Positions 23,988-35,158 of a DNA stretch of 64,000 bases are shown here, piece after piece. Position numbers and translations under genes: made by a program. The notes under the pieces were generated by a model. That model made no database searches and had not been told where the DNA came from. It saw only the letters and a program-made list of their open reading frames with translations. Each line of letters starts with the position of its first letter. Position 1 is the first letter of the stretch. Origin of the DNA: Peltaster fructicola (Eukaryota; Ascomycota; Dothideomycetes); the NCBI GenBank assembly GCA_001592805.2, contig CP051141.1, forward strand, positions 1-64,000. Reading direction: 5' to 3'.

Positions 23988-26900
23988 GAGAGTGTCTCGG
24001 TGCTTGGTAAGGCATAGCAAGTGTTGAGCGGTTCATGCTTAGCGTAGCAGATGGCAGAGAGTCCTGTCTGCGTCTCGTATGAGGACACCACTCGACCACA
24101 GCACCATTCACCCACAAGCGTCCTGTTCATCAGGCCTCGGGCTGCAGACAATCGGCATTCAAACTGGTGAGCTAGTATCTGCGCTCCAAACGATAGCGTG
24201 ATGATCTACGCAAGATATGCTTCGTCATGCAGACGACCGTATGATTGCAAGGGGTGACCTAGATCTCCATAGCTATCATAGCCATCGTAGCTTCTGCTTG
24301 GCCATCAACGCTGCAGTCATGGTGTGGTAGCTGTGATGGCTACGAAGTCCTGGTATGCAGATCCACGTCCGATATGCTGTCAAACGCATACTGAGCGTGA
24401 GGGATCGACGACTGTTTCAGCATCAGATCTCTGCGAATGGTTGGCTCTCAGTATGATGCTCTCTTGTGATGCTGCGATCGTAGTACGCAAGCTCTAGATC
24501 GATGCCCAGGCTGGAGCTCACTGTCATGTACACTCAGATCGATCGTATTCAGCTGGACTCCTCAGGACTGCCGTGTAGTCACGATCGACATGGAAGAGCA
24601 CTGGACACGCAACCTCGAGACGATGGCGCTCTCTACGTAATGGTATACCCATTGCTATACGCGTGGCTCCAATCCCTCAGTATGAGGTCCCAGCTCGAAG
24701 TGGCACACCACACAGCAGCTAGCACATAGATGTCTCTATGCAGTACTCCAACTGTTCTCCAAGTGCTCTGACTTGGGGCTTTCATGGCAGTTTGACTTGT
24801 ATGGTTGCCGCTTGCTCAGCTCTCGTTCGTATAAACGCAGATTCGTATCACGATCGTGCTCAAGGTCGTCTTGGTCCAGTGTTGAGCAGCTTGCAAGGTT
24901 GCCTCGATTGTAGGTCGGCATCAGAGCTGGATTGATCGGTGGGGCTTCGCATCAGTATGGCAGCGACACCATCATTGGACCTGAATGTACCTTCGAGAGG
25001 CTCGTACATACATCTGTCAGCAATGTAACCTCACGAGGAATGCTGATACGGGAAAGTGATATGCCATGCCATGGCCACTTTTCAAGCGACATACCCCTAC
25101 GAGCAACACTCCTGCACGCCCACACCGAGATGCATCTCGCTGGAGGCCTGGTGCACCTTTGACGCTTCTCTGTTTCGATAGCACCAGACATTCATGCTTC
25201 CCAAACAACGATCGATATCTCTGAGGTCGAATCGATGCCACCAAAGCTTGTCAGTGACGGTGCTGGGCAAACGGCTGTCGGTCCAGGATCATGCTCTCCT
25301 TGGTGTAGTCCTTAGCAAGGCTTTGACCTACTACCATGTATTAGCTGCGACAGGACCGGAGACTGAGAGCGCATGGTGGTGCACTTATAGCTGTATGTTT
25401 GCAGCATCTGACTGAGACCATATGGACGACCAATACGCCAATGGACCAGAGCTGCTTGACACTGCGGACGGCTGTTGTGAAGACTCGACGGGAGTTGAGC
25501 TTGTGACAAGACGTGCTGCGTTGTAGCGTCGGCCAGATTGGCTTTGGACACTGCCGTGGTAACATTGAGGTCACACATAGCACATTGTGTAGTGCATTCC
25601 GGGCAAGACCCGATGTCATCCGTCCTGAACCCGTACGACATCAGAATCTGCGTGACAGCCAAGCTTCCTGGCCTGTCGTTGAGAAGGACTTTGCTCTCCT
25701 CGAGCAGATAAATCAAGGCTCATCGTACCAGGCGCCATCATGTCGAGCCAAGGACAGCCACTAGGGATAGATGTGAGTGTCATCTGGTCCGCGGATCAAT
25801 GCTGCTCTCGAGGCTTGACGATGGAGATCGAGTTGTTCCAAGCTCATCGCAGACTGGTCAATAGACTCACGAACGGCAATGTTATGCTTCATTGCGAAAG
25901 CTCGTCGTAATGGCTCTGCTATGATTCTAATTCGCAGATGTGTTGCTCCCGCCTGACGTGCTGCAGCAGATTGAAGCAGCACATCATCTTCAGTGACAGA
26001 AGGGCGGCGCCATATCCTCAAGCAGCCAGCGAAGGAAGTTCACCTCCTTAAAAGCTATTGCTGCACCATTTGTTGAGGTTGCGACTGATCAGGAGAATGC
26101 TATGGCTGAGAATGCAAGATGTCTCGCCATTGAGAGTGCGCTTCGAGCCTCAATGCCACATCTTGTTGCAAGTGATTGAGACAATTTTGCATCCTGACAC
26201 TGTATCGTGGAGTTCATGCTGATGGCCAGTGGTCGATCAGACTTAATGGCGACGATGTCAATACGCAGGCTCTCTTGCGCCGTATGTGACCTGGAGGTCA
26301 AGCAGAGTCGTGGCTGGATGTGCTGGCAGATCTGCACCGTTGAACACGAGCTCGCGATAGGCAGCAAGGCTTCTGAAGTCGTGCTGGCCATGATCCATTG
26401 CGCAGTTGCCTCGTGGGCTCACGGTGTATAGCTGTGCAGGAGGACTAGGTCCGTGGATGAGGTGCGACGACACCAAGGATCCGAGTATGTGAACCTACCC
26501 TGCTTAGCCCACTTCGCGATCCTGCCTCTACACTGACAGCATTGCGACTGTCGCCGAATCACTATCGACTTCGACGTCATGAAGTAGCTTCATAATGGTA
26601 AGAGGTGATGCCAGCGCTCGTTGATTGTAGAGACGAGTCCTTCCTTCAAGGAAGTTGTTGTGCGTTGCGCCATATCATACCTTGCCCTCGGCGTGACTCA
26701 AGGGCAGTCACAGAGTACCTCCTATGCTGCTGAGGTCTGTGATCGATCGATGGCTTCCTCGTACCTTCATCTTAGCAGTGTGATGTCGGCATCGTCCTGC
26801 ATCGCTATAGATTACAAGTCTAGTGAGAGGCGCTGCAACGATATCGTTAGGAAGCCGCTGGAATCGTGTGGATCATGGACTGAGTACTGTCGTATGGAAT

Positions 26901-29649
26901 GTCATCGTGAACTGATCAGAAGCCATCACAGCGCCAGTTGCAATGCTGCTACTCGTCGCAAATCAATTGAAGCTGGACCAGTCTGGTGAGTTCTGTGGTG
27001 CAATCAGTGTCATGAGCTCTTGACGCCCATGTGCGTAAGAAAGAGCGTCATCGAAGGCTGAAGCATGGTGCGCAAAGGATGATTCGTACCAAAATGAGCA
27101 GCAGGAGCGGCAGGATGACAAGGGAGCTGTCGAAGTACTGTCTACGCATGGTGACAGGAAGAACCAGGCTGCCATCCACCGATGTTGGAGTATGCGTAGC
27201 GCAGGCGATGAGCTTGTCCTTGCTGCAGTACTATGATGCACGCTGTTCGTCTCTGCTGACTTGCTTGGTCAATACACTCCTTCGACTGATGCTCGCCACA
27301 AGGATGCTGCCGAGGTGACAGGATCTCGAAGATGGCGGGCGAGATGTTGGAGAGTGATGGGAGCAGTGTTATGGACACCAGAAGCAGAGCGCTGTCGTAG
27401 AGTGTATCTCGCGAGAGTATGGTGAAAGCAGGAATGGCAGAGGCAAGCCGTACAAGTCTTCTCGAGCATTGGCATCGCTTGGAATTGATTATTCTGACGA
27501 CATGTGTCACCGTCGTGATGATCCAGGCGACGAGTACCGCATGAGCTATGCACAGTATGAGCTGTGAAGTAGTGCATTTCAAGTTGCAAGAGACCTTATA
27601 AATGAGCCGTCGTCCATGCCACAGATGAAAGCGAAGGAGTGAGATGCAGTGTTCCTTGCAGCTGCTGTTGCAGACTGCGAGTGGCCAGAAGACCCAAAGC
27701 GACGCCCGAGCTGCATTCATGAGCTGAGACAGAGTGTCGCATAACGTCGAGCAGTGACAGTCGCATGCTTTCGTCGTCATCTGAGTAGGGGGCGTACGGC
27801 GCATAGCGAGGAGATCGTTGTCGTGGTGTCCAGAGCACATGGATTGTTTCTGCAATACAGCATGATCCGGTCGAGGTGCTGAACGCTGGCTGGCAGGGAG
27901 CAGGAACAGCGTTGCACTCAATCATGTTCTCCACAAAGAGGATGTGCCATACGGCGGGTTGACTCCTCGTCAGGTCGTTCGGTACTTCAACATGGCACAG
28001 CCTTCTGGTTCCTGTGTTCGATGTTGAGGTGTATAGCGAACTCGTGCAGGCCGACTTCAGCAAAAACTTGTCCAGCCAAGTAGACTTCAAGCTCTATCGC
28101 AGGAGCAGAGGTGGTACGTAGAGGGAGGTGATGCTGCGAGTGATACTAGACATCGACGGATGGAGGAGAGGCGTCGTGCTGGGTGACCTCTCCTGCACAA
28201 GTGATAATGTGAAATCGACCTTGCAGGACGAGCAGGATGTGCGACTGCTGGATACTATCGAACCCTGCGATTGCCAGCGGTATTGTGTGGCTCAAGCTGG
28301 ATATGAAGACCTCCAGTCAAGTTGCTTCAATGCCTGAGTATCCTCTGGACCCGAAGCTGTAGCATAGAGATAAGCTGGAGCCGTATGTATCAACCATCAG
28401 CAACTCAAGCTCTTTGATGGCCGGAAATGTCGTCAGCGGGGGTGTATAGTAGTGACGTATGCCATCGGACCATGATCGCTGGTGCGACCTTGTCCTGTGG
28501 GACTCGTCCAACTTCTGCATGTATGAGACCGCAAGCGCCGGTGCTTGTGTAGTAATTCAACGAGCAACGAGCAGCCATGCGTACTGAAATTATCATCAAG
28601 TATTCCTGCTCTTTTCTCCAGGATGCCGCTTACACAAGACGCAGTGAGGGACGAAGAGTCGAGAGCACTGGAGCTTAGCCGTGCGCGAAGCAGTGGTGGA
28701 GCAAAGACCGAGGTGGTTTAGGCTGGATACAAGCCACATGACTTGTTGTGGTGGGCAGGTTCGAGTGACCCGAGGACTGCGTGACGGACGACGAGCACGG
28801 TATATCGTTTCTAGGCTGGTAGAAGTGAGGAGCAATGCTGAAGTCGCAGGATTGCTGCGGTCGCGGCCGTTCGGATGTGGGCCAGTATGCGGTCGTGTGT
28901 TTATGTTGGCATTTGTATTGGTCACTGTGTCACAGTAAGTGCTTTATCTTGCTGTCAACTACCCGTGTGGGCCCATCAGTAAGCCGCAAAGTCATCGTTC
29001 AGTGTTTGCGAGACTGCGAGCTCAAGCGAGAGTTGTTCATTGCGTTGCAAGGCTTGTTGAAAGCTCCTGGTCGCATTGTGCATTCCTCAGCGTCGAGCGC
29101 GTGTGCAAACTAGCACGGCTATCTTCATTGATCGACGACTGATAGGTTGGGTGCTCGTAGATGACTGTATGGGCTCACTCGATCATGCATGCTGATCATT
29201 TGGTGGTATTCATGGAGGAGGGCAGGCATTTGCATTCCGTGCTTGACGCTCCTGTCGCATGATCGACGTCGGCGGACCAGCACCTAGAAACGCTCGTTAT
29301 AGATCCAAGGTCATATATGTGAGCAACAGCGACAGTTTGGAGCTCGACGAGAGGGCGTACGTCGATCCTAAGATAAGAAGTTGTTGTTGTTGATGGCAGA
29401 AGATCATCAGGAGACGCAGGAAGTGCTTGACCTGCGGGGATTGGCAAGCAAGCGTCGGCATTGCCGATGTGCTGACAACAACCTCTTTTTCACACTGAGG
29501 CAGTGCATGTCGGTTGAAATACTCACCACGCAAGCTATCAGCAACCAGACATCCTTCAGACGTCTCAAACAGATACCTTACGGGACTGAGGAGGCGCTTG
29601 TTCGCACGAGCGAGGCTCGCTGACCTGCTGGCAACGGACTTGCGAGCAC
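23988..29649. other. Gene-poor block
   Basis: Apart from the doubtful long ORF at 27142-27921, no gene is supported. Many 60-130-codon frames overlap on both strands without domain or intron support. At 28681-28938 (plus) a frame ends at a GTAAGT, but no matching downstream exon is seen. Confidence 0.45.
27142..27921 (-). CDS. Doubtful ORF with hydrophobic segments
   Basis: This 259-codon open frame is longer than expected by chance at this base composition, but only modestly so for 64 kb. It contains two hydrophobic stretches, one around SQLILCIAHAVLVAWIITTV and another around SALLLVSITLLPSLSNI, which could be membrane spans. The flanks are cysteine- and histidine-rich and not protein-like. 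No homologous family comes to mind, the first codon is an uncertain choice, and an overlapping frame on the same strand (27596-28090) is also long. It may be a decayed membrane-protein gene. Confidence 0.2.
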   Translation of the reverse strand: MSATLFLLPASQRSAPRPDHAVLQKQSMCSGHHDNDLLAMRRTPPTQMTTKACDCHCSTLCDTLSQLMNAARASLWVFWPLAVCNSSCKEHCISLLRFHLWHGRRLIYKVSCNLKCTTSQLILCIAHAVLVAWIITTVTHVVRIINSKRCQCSRRLVRLASAIPAFTILSRDTLYDSALLLVSITLLPSLSNISPAIFEILSPRQHPCGEHQSKECIDQASQQRRTACIIVLQQGQAHRLRYAYSNIGGWQPGSSCHHA

Positions 29650-31269
29650 CTAACTCGCGGACGATAACTCATACGTAGGTCGTGGATTCTCAAGAACCGG
29701 AAAGCTGTGCCAGACCTCGTCGAAAGGACGATGTGCAGATTCGGGCCACAAGCGTCTTACCACCGCTGCGAGTCTGCCTTCAGCGGCGCTTTGCAGGACG
29801 GCTGGTTGAGCTGAGAGCAGGGAAGGTCCTTGCCTGTCGAGAGGAGTGACCGTACAACCATGCCAACTACTCTTACATTGCCAATGCTGCGTCACTGCCC
29901 AGGTAAGTAGCGAGAGGTCTGATGGCGTGGTATCGTCGAAGTATAACGGCGGCCAGTGTGTCCTTATGGTCAGTTTCTGTAGCTGCAATGAGCAAGGAGC
30001 GGATATGGTCTTGTATATCGACCGTACGAGTTGTTCATCTGTGGCGAGGTCTCTCAGAGTGTCGTAGGCTAGCATCATCTCATCCGGAAGAGGTCCTCGA
30101 TGTGCTTTGTTCAAGGTAGTCAGGGAATAAGCTTTGGAGGATATGACAAGATCCACGGCCTGCAGCAGTGGGAGCTCACCTATGCACTTGTAAATCCCAT
30201 TGTCAGTGCCTTGACACCGCCTGATGCCGATAGCAAGATCTCGAAGTCTCTTGCATCGGCTGATGTGTCGACGTAGCCATTGCTCATCACCGAATGTGTT
30301 GACACATCTCAGACGCTCCAGTTCGTGCCCAATGCTGTCCAAGATGATGCCAAGCACCTGCTCACTCACAGTCCCAAGCTCAAGCTTGTTGAGACTCAGT
30401 TTCGGGACGAAGGTTTCGAGGAAGCTGTCCTGACATCGAGAGATGGTAAGCTGTCGCAGGCTGGGAAACTCGCACTGTGCCATGGATATGCATTCCGCTG
30501 CTGTAAGGCGGTTCAGTTGGAGTGATTGTAGTGTACTGTAGTCTATCCACTTTGCGAGGTCCATCACACCGCAGCACTGTAGCTGTAATCTGGTCAGCTG
30601 TGCTCGACTGGGTGGAAATGGTCTGAGGAAGTGTAGTTCGGGAATGTGGAGCGCATAGGGTCCTATGAAGAGCTCTTTCAGATATGGAGTTCTGGCGATC
30701 GCAGGAAGCAGTGTCTGGACAGATATGTAGCCAGATGTCTTGATACTGTAGAGACAAGACGAGAGCATCAGATACCCGTGCTCATTGCCAGAGAATGAGG
30801 GATAGAACTCCCGCAGATGCAATCGACAGCCGATCTGTTCGAGCTGCGCCATGATCGCAGCTGGTAGAAGCTCGTTGAACGACCAGTAGAAGTCTGTGAG
30901 GTTTGGAGTGTGTTCAATGAAGGAAGAGAGCGCATTGAATGGCACGATCGGCGCCCTGCAGTACATAGGCATTTCATCTGGCGTAGGAAACCTGATCGAG
31001 AGCAGGGATGCTGGACTGTAGCATCTGTGCCATACCATCTCGATGGCGCGAACATACCGGGCGGCGGGCATGACACGTTCGAGGTATTGCTCGTAGCCAT
31101 GGCTGGGGAGTGATATCTCGCGATATTTGTGTGGGTAACATACTGCGTGGCATTGCGTATTGACTTTGCTGAAGCAGATAAGATCAGGCCGATCGAGGAA
31201 GTCCGCGATACGTGCGAGCAGCTCCGTAGGGAGATGCATGGAATGCATCGTGTGTGCAAGCGCTGCCAT
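29650..31269 (-). CDS. F-box protein with leucine-rich C-terminal region
   Basis: A single-exon ORF of 539 residues on the minus strand. An F-box occupies about residues 10-48 (HLPTELLARIADFLDRPDLI, then CFSKVNTQCHAVCYP). It is the Skp1-binding module by which such proteins recruit substrates to SCF ubiquitin ligases. Residues about 60-450 contain irregular leucine-rich segments (for example LQSLQLNRL, LRQLTISRC and LNKLELGTV), typical of fungal F-box/LRR proteins that use them to bind substrate. ATG 31269 gives MAALAHTMHSMHLPTELL. An ATG nine codons further in is also possible, and it would bring the F-box closer to the N terminus as is usual. No signal peptide is seen. The substrate cannot be predicted. 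The next gene inward, on the same strand, is 371 bp away. Confidence 0.88.
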   Translation of the reverse strand: MAALAHTMHSMHLPTELLARIADFLDRPDLICFSKVNTQCHAVCYPHKYREISLPSHGYEQYLERVMPAARYVRAIEMVWHRCYSPASLLSIRFPTPDEMPMYCRAPIVPFNALSSFIEHTPNLTDFYWSFNELLPAAIMAQLEQIGCRLHLREFYPSFSGNEHGYLMLSSCLYSIKTSGYISVQTLLPAIARTPYLKELFIGPYALHIPELHFLRPFPPSRAQLTRLQLQCCGVMDLAKWIDYSTLQSLQLNRLTAAECISMAQCEFPSLRQLTISRCQDSFLETFVPKLSLNKLELGTVSEQVLGIILDSIGHELERLRCVNTFGDEQWLRRHISRCKRLRDLAIGIRRCQGTDNGIYKCIGELPLLQAVDLVISSKAYSLTTLNKAHRGPLPDEMMLAYDTLRDLATDEQLVRSIYKTISAPCSLQLQKLTIRTHWPPLYFDDTTPSDLSLLTWAVTQHWQCKSSWHGCTVTPLDRQGPSLLSAQPAVLQSAAEGRLAAVVRRLWPESAHRPFDEVWHSFPVLENPRPTYELSSAS

Positions 31270-31640
31270 CACAAGTGTTGATGTTCAGAACAGAATGAGG
31301 TTGTCGTTGTGGTGAGTCATGAGTGGCAGCGCAGCCCAAACCCGATGGAGATGCGTCCATTTCCTGACACGAAGGCACGCAAACTACTTCACACGCACAA
31401 TGAGCAACACGACCACGCAGATTGCTGCATCAACGACACAATGTGCGAACAATCCTAGCATGCCCAAGGAAAAGATGCAGGACGATGATCGCTCAGCGTA
31501 AGCATCGCAACAACACTGAAAGCTTCACGGAGCTTCATCAACGACGTCGTCAATGAGCAGCACAGTATCTTATCCCGACGAGCAGATCGTGCAGCACATA
31601 CCACTGTAGCATACGCTATCGATCGACATCACTCACAACC
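31270..31640. other. Intergenic between F-box and MAPR genes
   Basis: Both flanking genes are on the minus strand, so this holds the promoter of the F-box gene and the 3' end of the MAPR gene. No further gene or distinct site is seen. Confidence 0.5.
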
Positions 31641-32240
31641 CTATCTCCTCGCTGCCACTGGCCTCTTCTGCTCCGCCTGCTCACATAACTCCTTCACAGG
31701 CACACTCTGCCAGTCGACATCCCTCCTCACTTTCCCAACCTCGACGTATGCCTTCCCGGTCTTGCCACTGAACACCTTCTTCCATCCATCAAGCACCTTC
31801 TCAACTTCCACTTTCGCTTTGCGCAACTCCTCTTGTACTTGCTCATCAGAAACATCCTTCGGGACATACGCCCACTCAGCACCTCGGAGATCTGGATTGT
31901 CATCTTCGAAGCACCCTGTGACAAACGCTCTAGCTGCATCCTTCCCAGCCAGTACGTGGTAGGTACCTCCAGGCCCATAGAAGCGTGCACCAGCTGTCAC
32001 ATCATAGATGGTGCCGTTGAGTGCGACATAGATCGGCTTCGACGGATCGCTGCCATCGTATGCTCTCAGCTGTACGTCGTCGAGCACAACAGGCCATCGC
32101 TGTAACCACCAGAAGCTGCTGCTGTACATCAGGTAGCTCAGTACAATGATCAGTACTGCACTGAGGAGGCGCAGAGACACACGAGATGTCTTGAGAGCCT
32201 CAGCTTTGTTGCTTGGCTGCGATGTCTTGCTTGACGCCAT
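31641..32240 (-). CDS. Membrane-anchored cytochrome b5-like heme-binding (MAPR family) protein
   Basis: The start at ATG 32240 gives a 199-residue protein (MASSKTSQPSNKAEALK...). A longer open frame upstream (to 32582) is not protein-like and is left out. Residues 21-41 form one hydrophobic span after a basic stretch (TSRVSLRLLSAVLIIVLSYL), so it is a type II/N-anchored membrane protein. Residues about 52-150 are a cytochrome b5-like heme/steroid-binding domain of the MAPR/Dap1 kind: LRAYDG..PIYVALNGTIYDV, then the GARFYGPGGTYHVLAGKDA block and a conserved ARAFVTGCFEDD. MAPR proteins bind heme through tyrosine rather than paired histidines and often support cytochrome P450 enzymes, typically in the ER membrane. 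That role is inferred from the family. The tail (WKKVFSGKTGKAYVEVGKV) matches the usual end of the domain. Length and architecture look complete. Confidence 0.92.
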   Translation of the reverse strand: MASSKTSQPSNKAEALKTSRVSLRLLSAVLIIVLSYLMYSSSFWWLQRWPVVLDDVQLRAYDGSDPSKPIYVALNGTIYDVTAGARFYGPGGTYHVLAGKDAARAFVTGCFEDDNPDLRGAEWAYVPKDVSDEQVQEELRKAKVEVEKVLDGWKKVFSGKTGKAYVEVGKVRRDVDWQSVPVKELCEQAEQKRPVAARR

Positions 32241-32899
32241 GATGAGATGATGAGAAGAACGATGGAGCTGTCGCCAAAGGTGCAGCTCGATCTCTGAGGA
32301 CGTCCTGCTGTATGCCAAGTCTATCGCCACAGGACAGAACCACTCCGAAGATCGAATCGACCAGAATTGCGTGCTCCAAAGACCACCACTGATCATCAGG
32401 GTCATTGCGCAGATCAACAAGTGAGGTAGCATCCGCAAGAGCTCGCTCCGCAATCTAGACTCGAGGTGACAGCACATCAGGTGCCGAGTGTGATTCCTTT
32501 CTTGTGTGGAACCAACGACATCTCGTCCATTCAGTGCGTCAACGGCCGTTGCAGCTCGATAGCCACCAGGACACTGCTCCACCGACTAGAAGCAACGACT
32601 GAAGCTGTGCTAAGTCCTCCCTGGGCACCGTTTGTCCCAGGCTGTGCCATCGACTGCACTCATGCCCGCGCCCGCACGATAGGATCAACGCTGTCATACC
32701 ACGATTCAGACGTCGCCGCCACTGAGCTCAACGAGAACTTCGTGACTATGCTGATGTCTATCACAGCTGCTGGAGATCAGCCTCGACAGGCTCTTCCACA
32801 CTTCTGTGCTCCAGGTAAAGTCGCTATATGCACGGCAGAAGATGCAATATGGCGTGCTGAGCAATATGCTGCAGCTAATTCGTTGTTCGCATTACCTGA

Positions 32900-32948
32900 C
32901 TGCGTTAGCATCTGTATGCTTCTGTCGATCTCCCAGATGCTAACGCAG
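32900..32948. promoter_or_regulatory. Perfect 15-bp inverted repeat (hairpin or factor site)
   Basis: CTGCGTTAGCATCTG at 32900-32914 is exactly complemented by CAGATGCTAACGCAG at 32934-32948, with a 19-nt spacer. A perfect 15-bp stem is rare by chance at this spacing. It sits about 660 bp upstream of the MAPR start and about 700 bp upstream of the peroxidase start. It could form an RNA hairpin, bind a dimeric factor, or be the remains of a small inverted-repeat element. Confidence 0.6.
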
Positions 32949-33582
32949 ACCATCGTCAACCTCTTATGGTAGCATTGAAGTCATATAGAGCTTCGAGCAC
33001 GACATGTGTCGATTAAGCTTCAGCAGAAGCTTAGCGAAGCACCAAATCTCATGGTGATCACCGGCGCAAACCTTATACTATACCTTAACCTCGAACAAGT
33101 GAACAACATTGCCTGAGACTTCATTGGTGCAGGAGTCCTGCAATGCTGTCGTCCTTCATTCGTGTACAGCGCAGCCAGGTACAGTCAGATCAAGACTCGA
33201 GTGTCCAGTCATGCTACTCTCTTCGTTGTTGACAATGCCTTGGGTATGCCCTGCAGCATCAGCTTGTCTCTGCTAATGGACTGTCAGCTTCCTTCCAACA
33301 AGAGGTCGCGACCTGCCGCCAGTTCGCTACGAGCTTCAGAGCTGTCTCCGGTAGTGCGGCATTGATGCGATGATCTGCGGTGGAACCATCGTAGGAGGAC
33401 ACCCTGCAACTAACGACTCCAAGTACCCGGTCCTACGACTAGCCAAGATTGAGCATGTTGATCCTCCTGGACTTGGCGACGTGGATGGGTCATTTCCCGT
33501 TATGAAGATCCACTGCTTGACCAACTGATTGTTGAGCGGTGGGCCATGGTGACAGTAGGAGAAGATCGTAGACAGGATCGTA

Positions 33583-33591
33583 GATAAATAT
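33583..33591 (+). promoter_or_regulatory. TATA-like box of the peroxidase gene
   Basis: GATAAATAT lies about 55-60 bp upstream of the ATG at 33644, where a fungal core promoter TATA element would be expected. Confidence 0.5.
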
Positions 33592-33643
33592 CGAGTCCTA
33601 CGCCCCGTCAGTCAGTCCATCAGACATTCACAACAACTTCGAG

Positions 33644-35158
33644 ATGAAGACCACAATCATCCTCACCAGCGTGCTTGGCGCTGCTGCGTTTCCACACTTG
33701 ATGAACGAAGAACTGCTCAAGCAGGTCTCTTCCCAAGTCGACCGCCGTGACGCTCTTGGCATCTCTGCAGCAGAGAGCAATTGTGGTACTAGATTGTGCC
33801 CAACATTCGATGCAAAGGGTATGTCGTCCAAGCTCATTCAACGTCGCTGACTCGCCAGATCAATTCGTCGACATCTCTGGTGAACACCAGTTCGTTGCTC
33901 CAGGTGAAGGCGACATTCGTGGACCATGTCCTGGTCTCAATGCAGCTGCAAACCATGGCTTCCTCCCTCGCAACGGTATCGCCAGTATCGAACAGACAGT
34001 CTCTGGTCTTGGAGCACTGTACAACTTGGGACCACGAATCTCTGCAGTCCTAGCAGCATACGCCGTCGCTGTTGACGGCAACGTTGCTGAAGGTGTTTGG
34101 TCCATCGGTGGCCCTCTGCCGAAGGACGACCTCACTGGTGCACTCCTCGGCACTGGTCAAGGTCTCTCATACTCCCACAACAACTACGAAGGAGACTCCT
34201 CCATCGGTCGTGGTGATGCATACATCAACGCTGGAGACGCTCATTCCTTGAACGTCACCCGCTTCACTGATGTATACAACATCGCCGTTGCTGACGGCAC
34301 TGACCGATACACCCTCGACAAGTTCCGAGCCAAGTTTGAAGCTGCTCAGGATGAATCGATCGCAAACAACCCATACTACTTCACTGGAGCTTTCTCAACA
34401 GTGGTTGTAGTGCCAGCTGCATACAACTTCGTCGTAGGTCTACTAGACGTGTAAGACATTGCTGACATTCCAGATCAACCTCATGAGCAACCACAGTGCC
34501 GAAGTCCCAGCTGGATATCTCGACGGGTACAACTTCAAGACCTTCTTCGGTGTCGCAGGAGAGCCAGGTAACTTTCAATGGCTGAAGGGACAAGAGCGTG
34601 TGCCAGAGGACTGGGTAAGTCAGCATCCATGTTATGGCCTTGCTAACAGCGACAGTATCGTCGTCCTTCATACGCTCCATACGAAGCTCAGGATGTCGTT
34701 GGTGATGTCGCCATCGGTTACCTTGCTGTAAGTGCTGCTTGTGTGCTCGATGCTTGACTGACACCCTGCAGTACCCAAAGACACTCAAGTTTGGTGGTAA
34801 CACTGGCACAGTCAATAGCTTCACCGGTCTGAATGTCGCCAACATCTCTGGAGGTGTCCTTGATGCTACAACTCTCTTCCAAGGCGACAACTTCGCATGC
34901 TTTGCCTTCCAGGTAGGTCGTACGAGACTGTCATGGCCAGGCTAACATCGTCAGCTTCTTCAACAAGGACTGCCAAACTTCCTCAGCACCCTTATCAACG
35001 ACATCGCACCAGCCACTGACCTCGTCAACAAGTATGTCGGCCCAATCGTGGGTGGTCTCAGCTGTCCTCAGCTTGGCAATCTTTCTCTCGGTCTCTTCGA
35101 CCACTTCCCAGGCTACAAGTATAGTCCAGTCGGTCCAGCCACCAACTACAAGGAGTAA
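33644..35158 (+). CDS. Secreted heme-thiolate peroxidase (chloroperoxidase / peroxygenase family)
   Basis: Six exons: 33644-33818, 33859-34433, 34474-34614, 34656-34727, 34772-34912 and 34955-35158. The five introns are 40, 40, 41, 44 and 42 nt, each with GT..AG ends and CTGAC or CTAAC near the acceptor. Phases agree throughout and give 435 residues. A signal peptide is clear (MKTTIILTSVLGAAAFP). RGPCPGLNAAANHGFLPRNG holds the proximal heme ligand, Cys82. HNNYEGDSS at 165-173 is the distal/cation-binding block. It reads EGD, as in peroxygenases, where classic chloroperoxidase has EHD. Later blocks NNPYYFTGAF, SNHSAEVPAGYL, ERVPEDWYRR, GGNTGTVNSFTG and FACFAFQ are those of the long ascomycete branch related to sterigmatocystin-cluster StcC. 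Family enzymes oxidise or halogenate organic substrates with hydrogen peroxide outside the cell; the substrate here is unknown. Confidence 0.95.

Larger units (their letters stand above)
32241..33643. other. Intergenic region between the MAPR and peroxidase genes
   Basis: This is the shared upstream region of two divergent genes. A 168-codon plus-strand frame (32466-32972) starts without a good ATG and has no domain, so I do not call it. A perfect inverted repeat inside it is listed separately. A small AAGCTTC/GAAGCTT inverted repeat lies near 33015-33032. Confidence 0.45.

Noticed and set aside
32466-32972. 168-codon plus-strand ORF between the MAPR and peroxidase genes
   Set aside because: It starts without a good ATG, has no domain, and part of it overlaps the perfect inverted repeat.
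34381-34890. 169-codon minus-strand ORF
   Set aside because: It is the antisense shadow of peroxidase exons 2-5.
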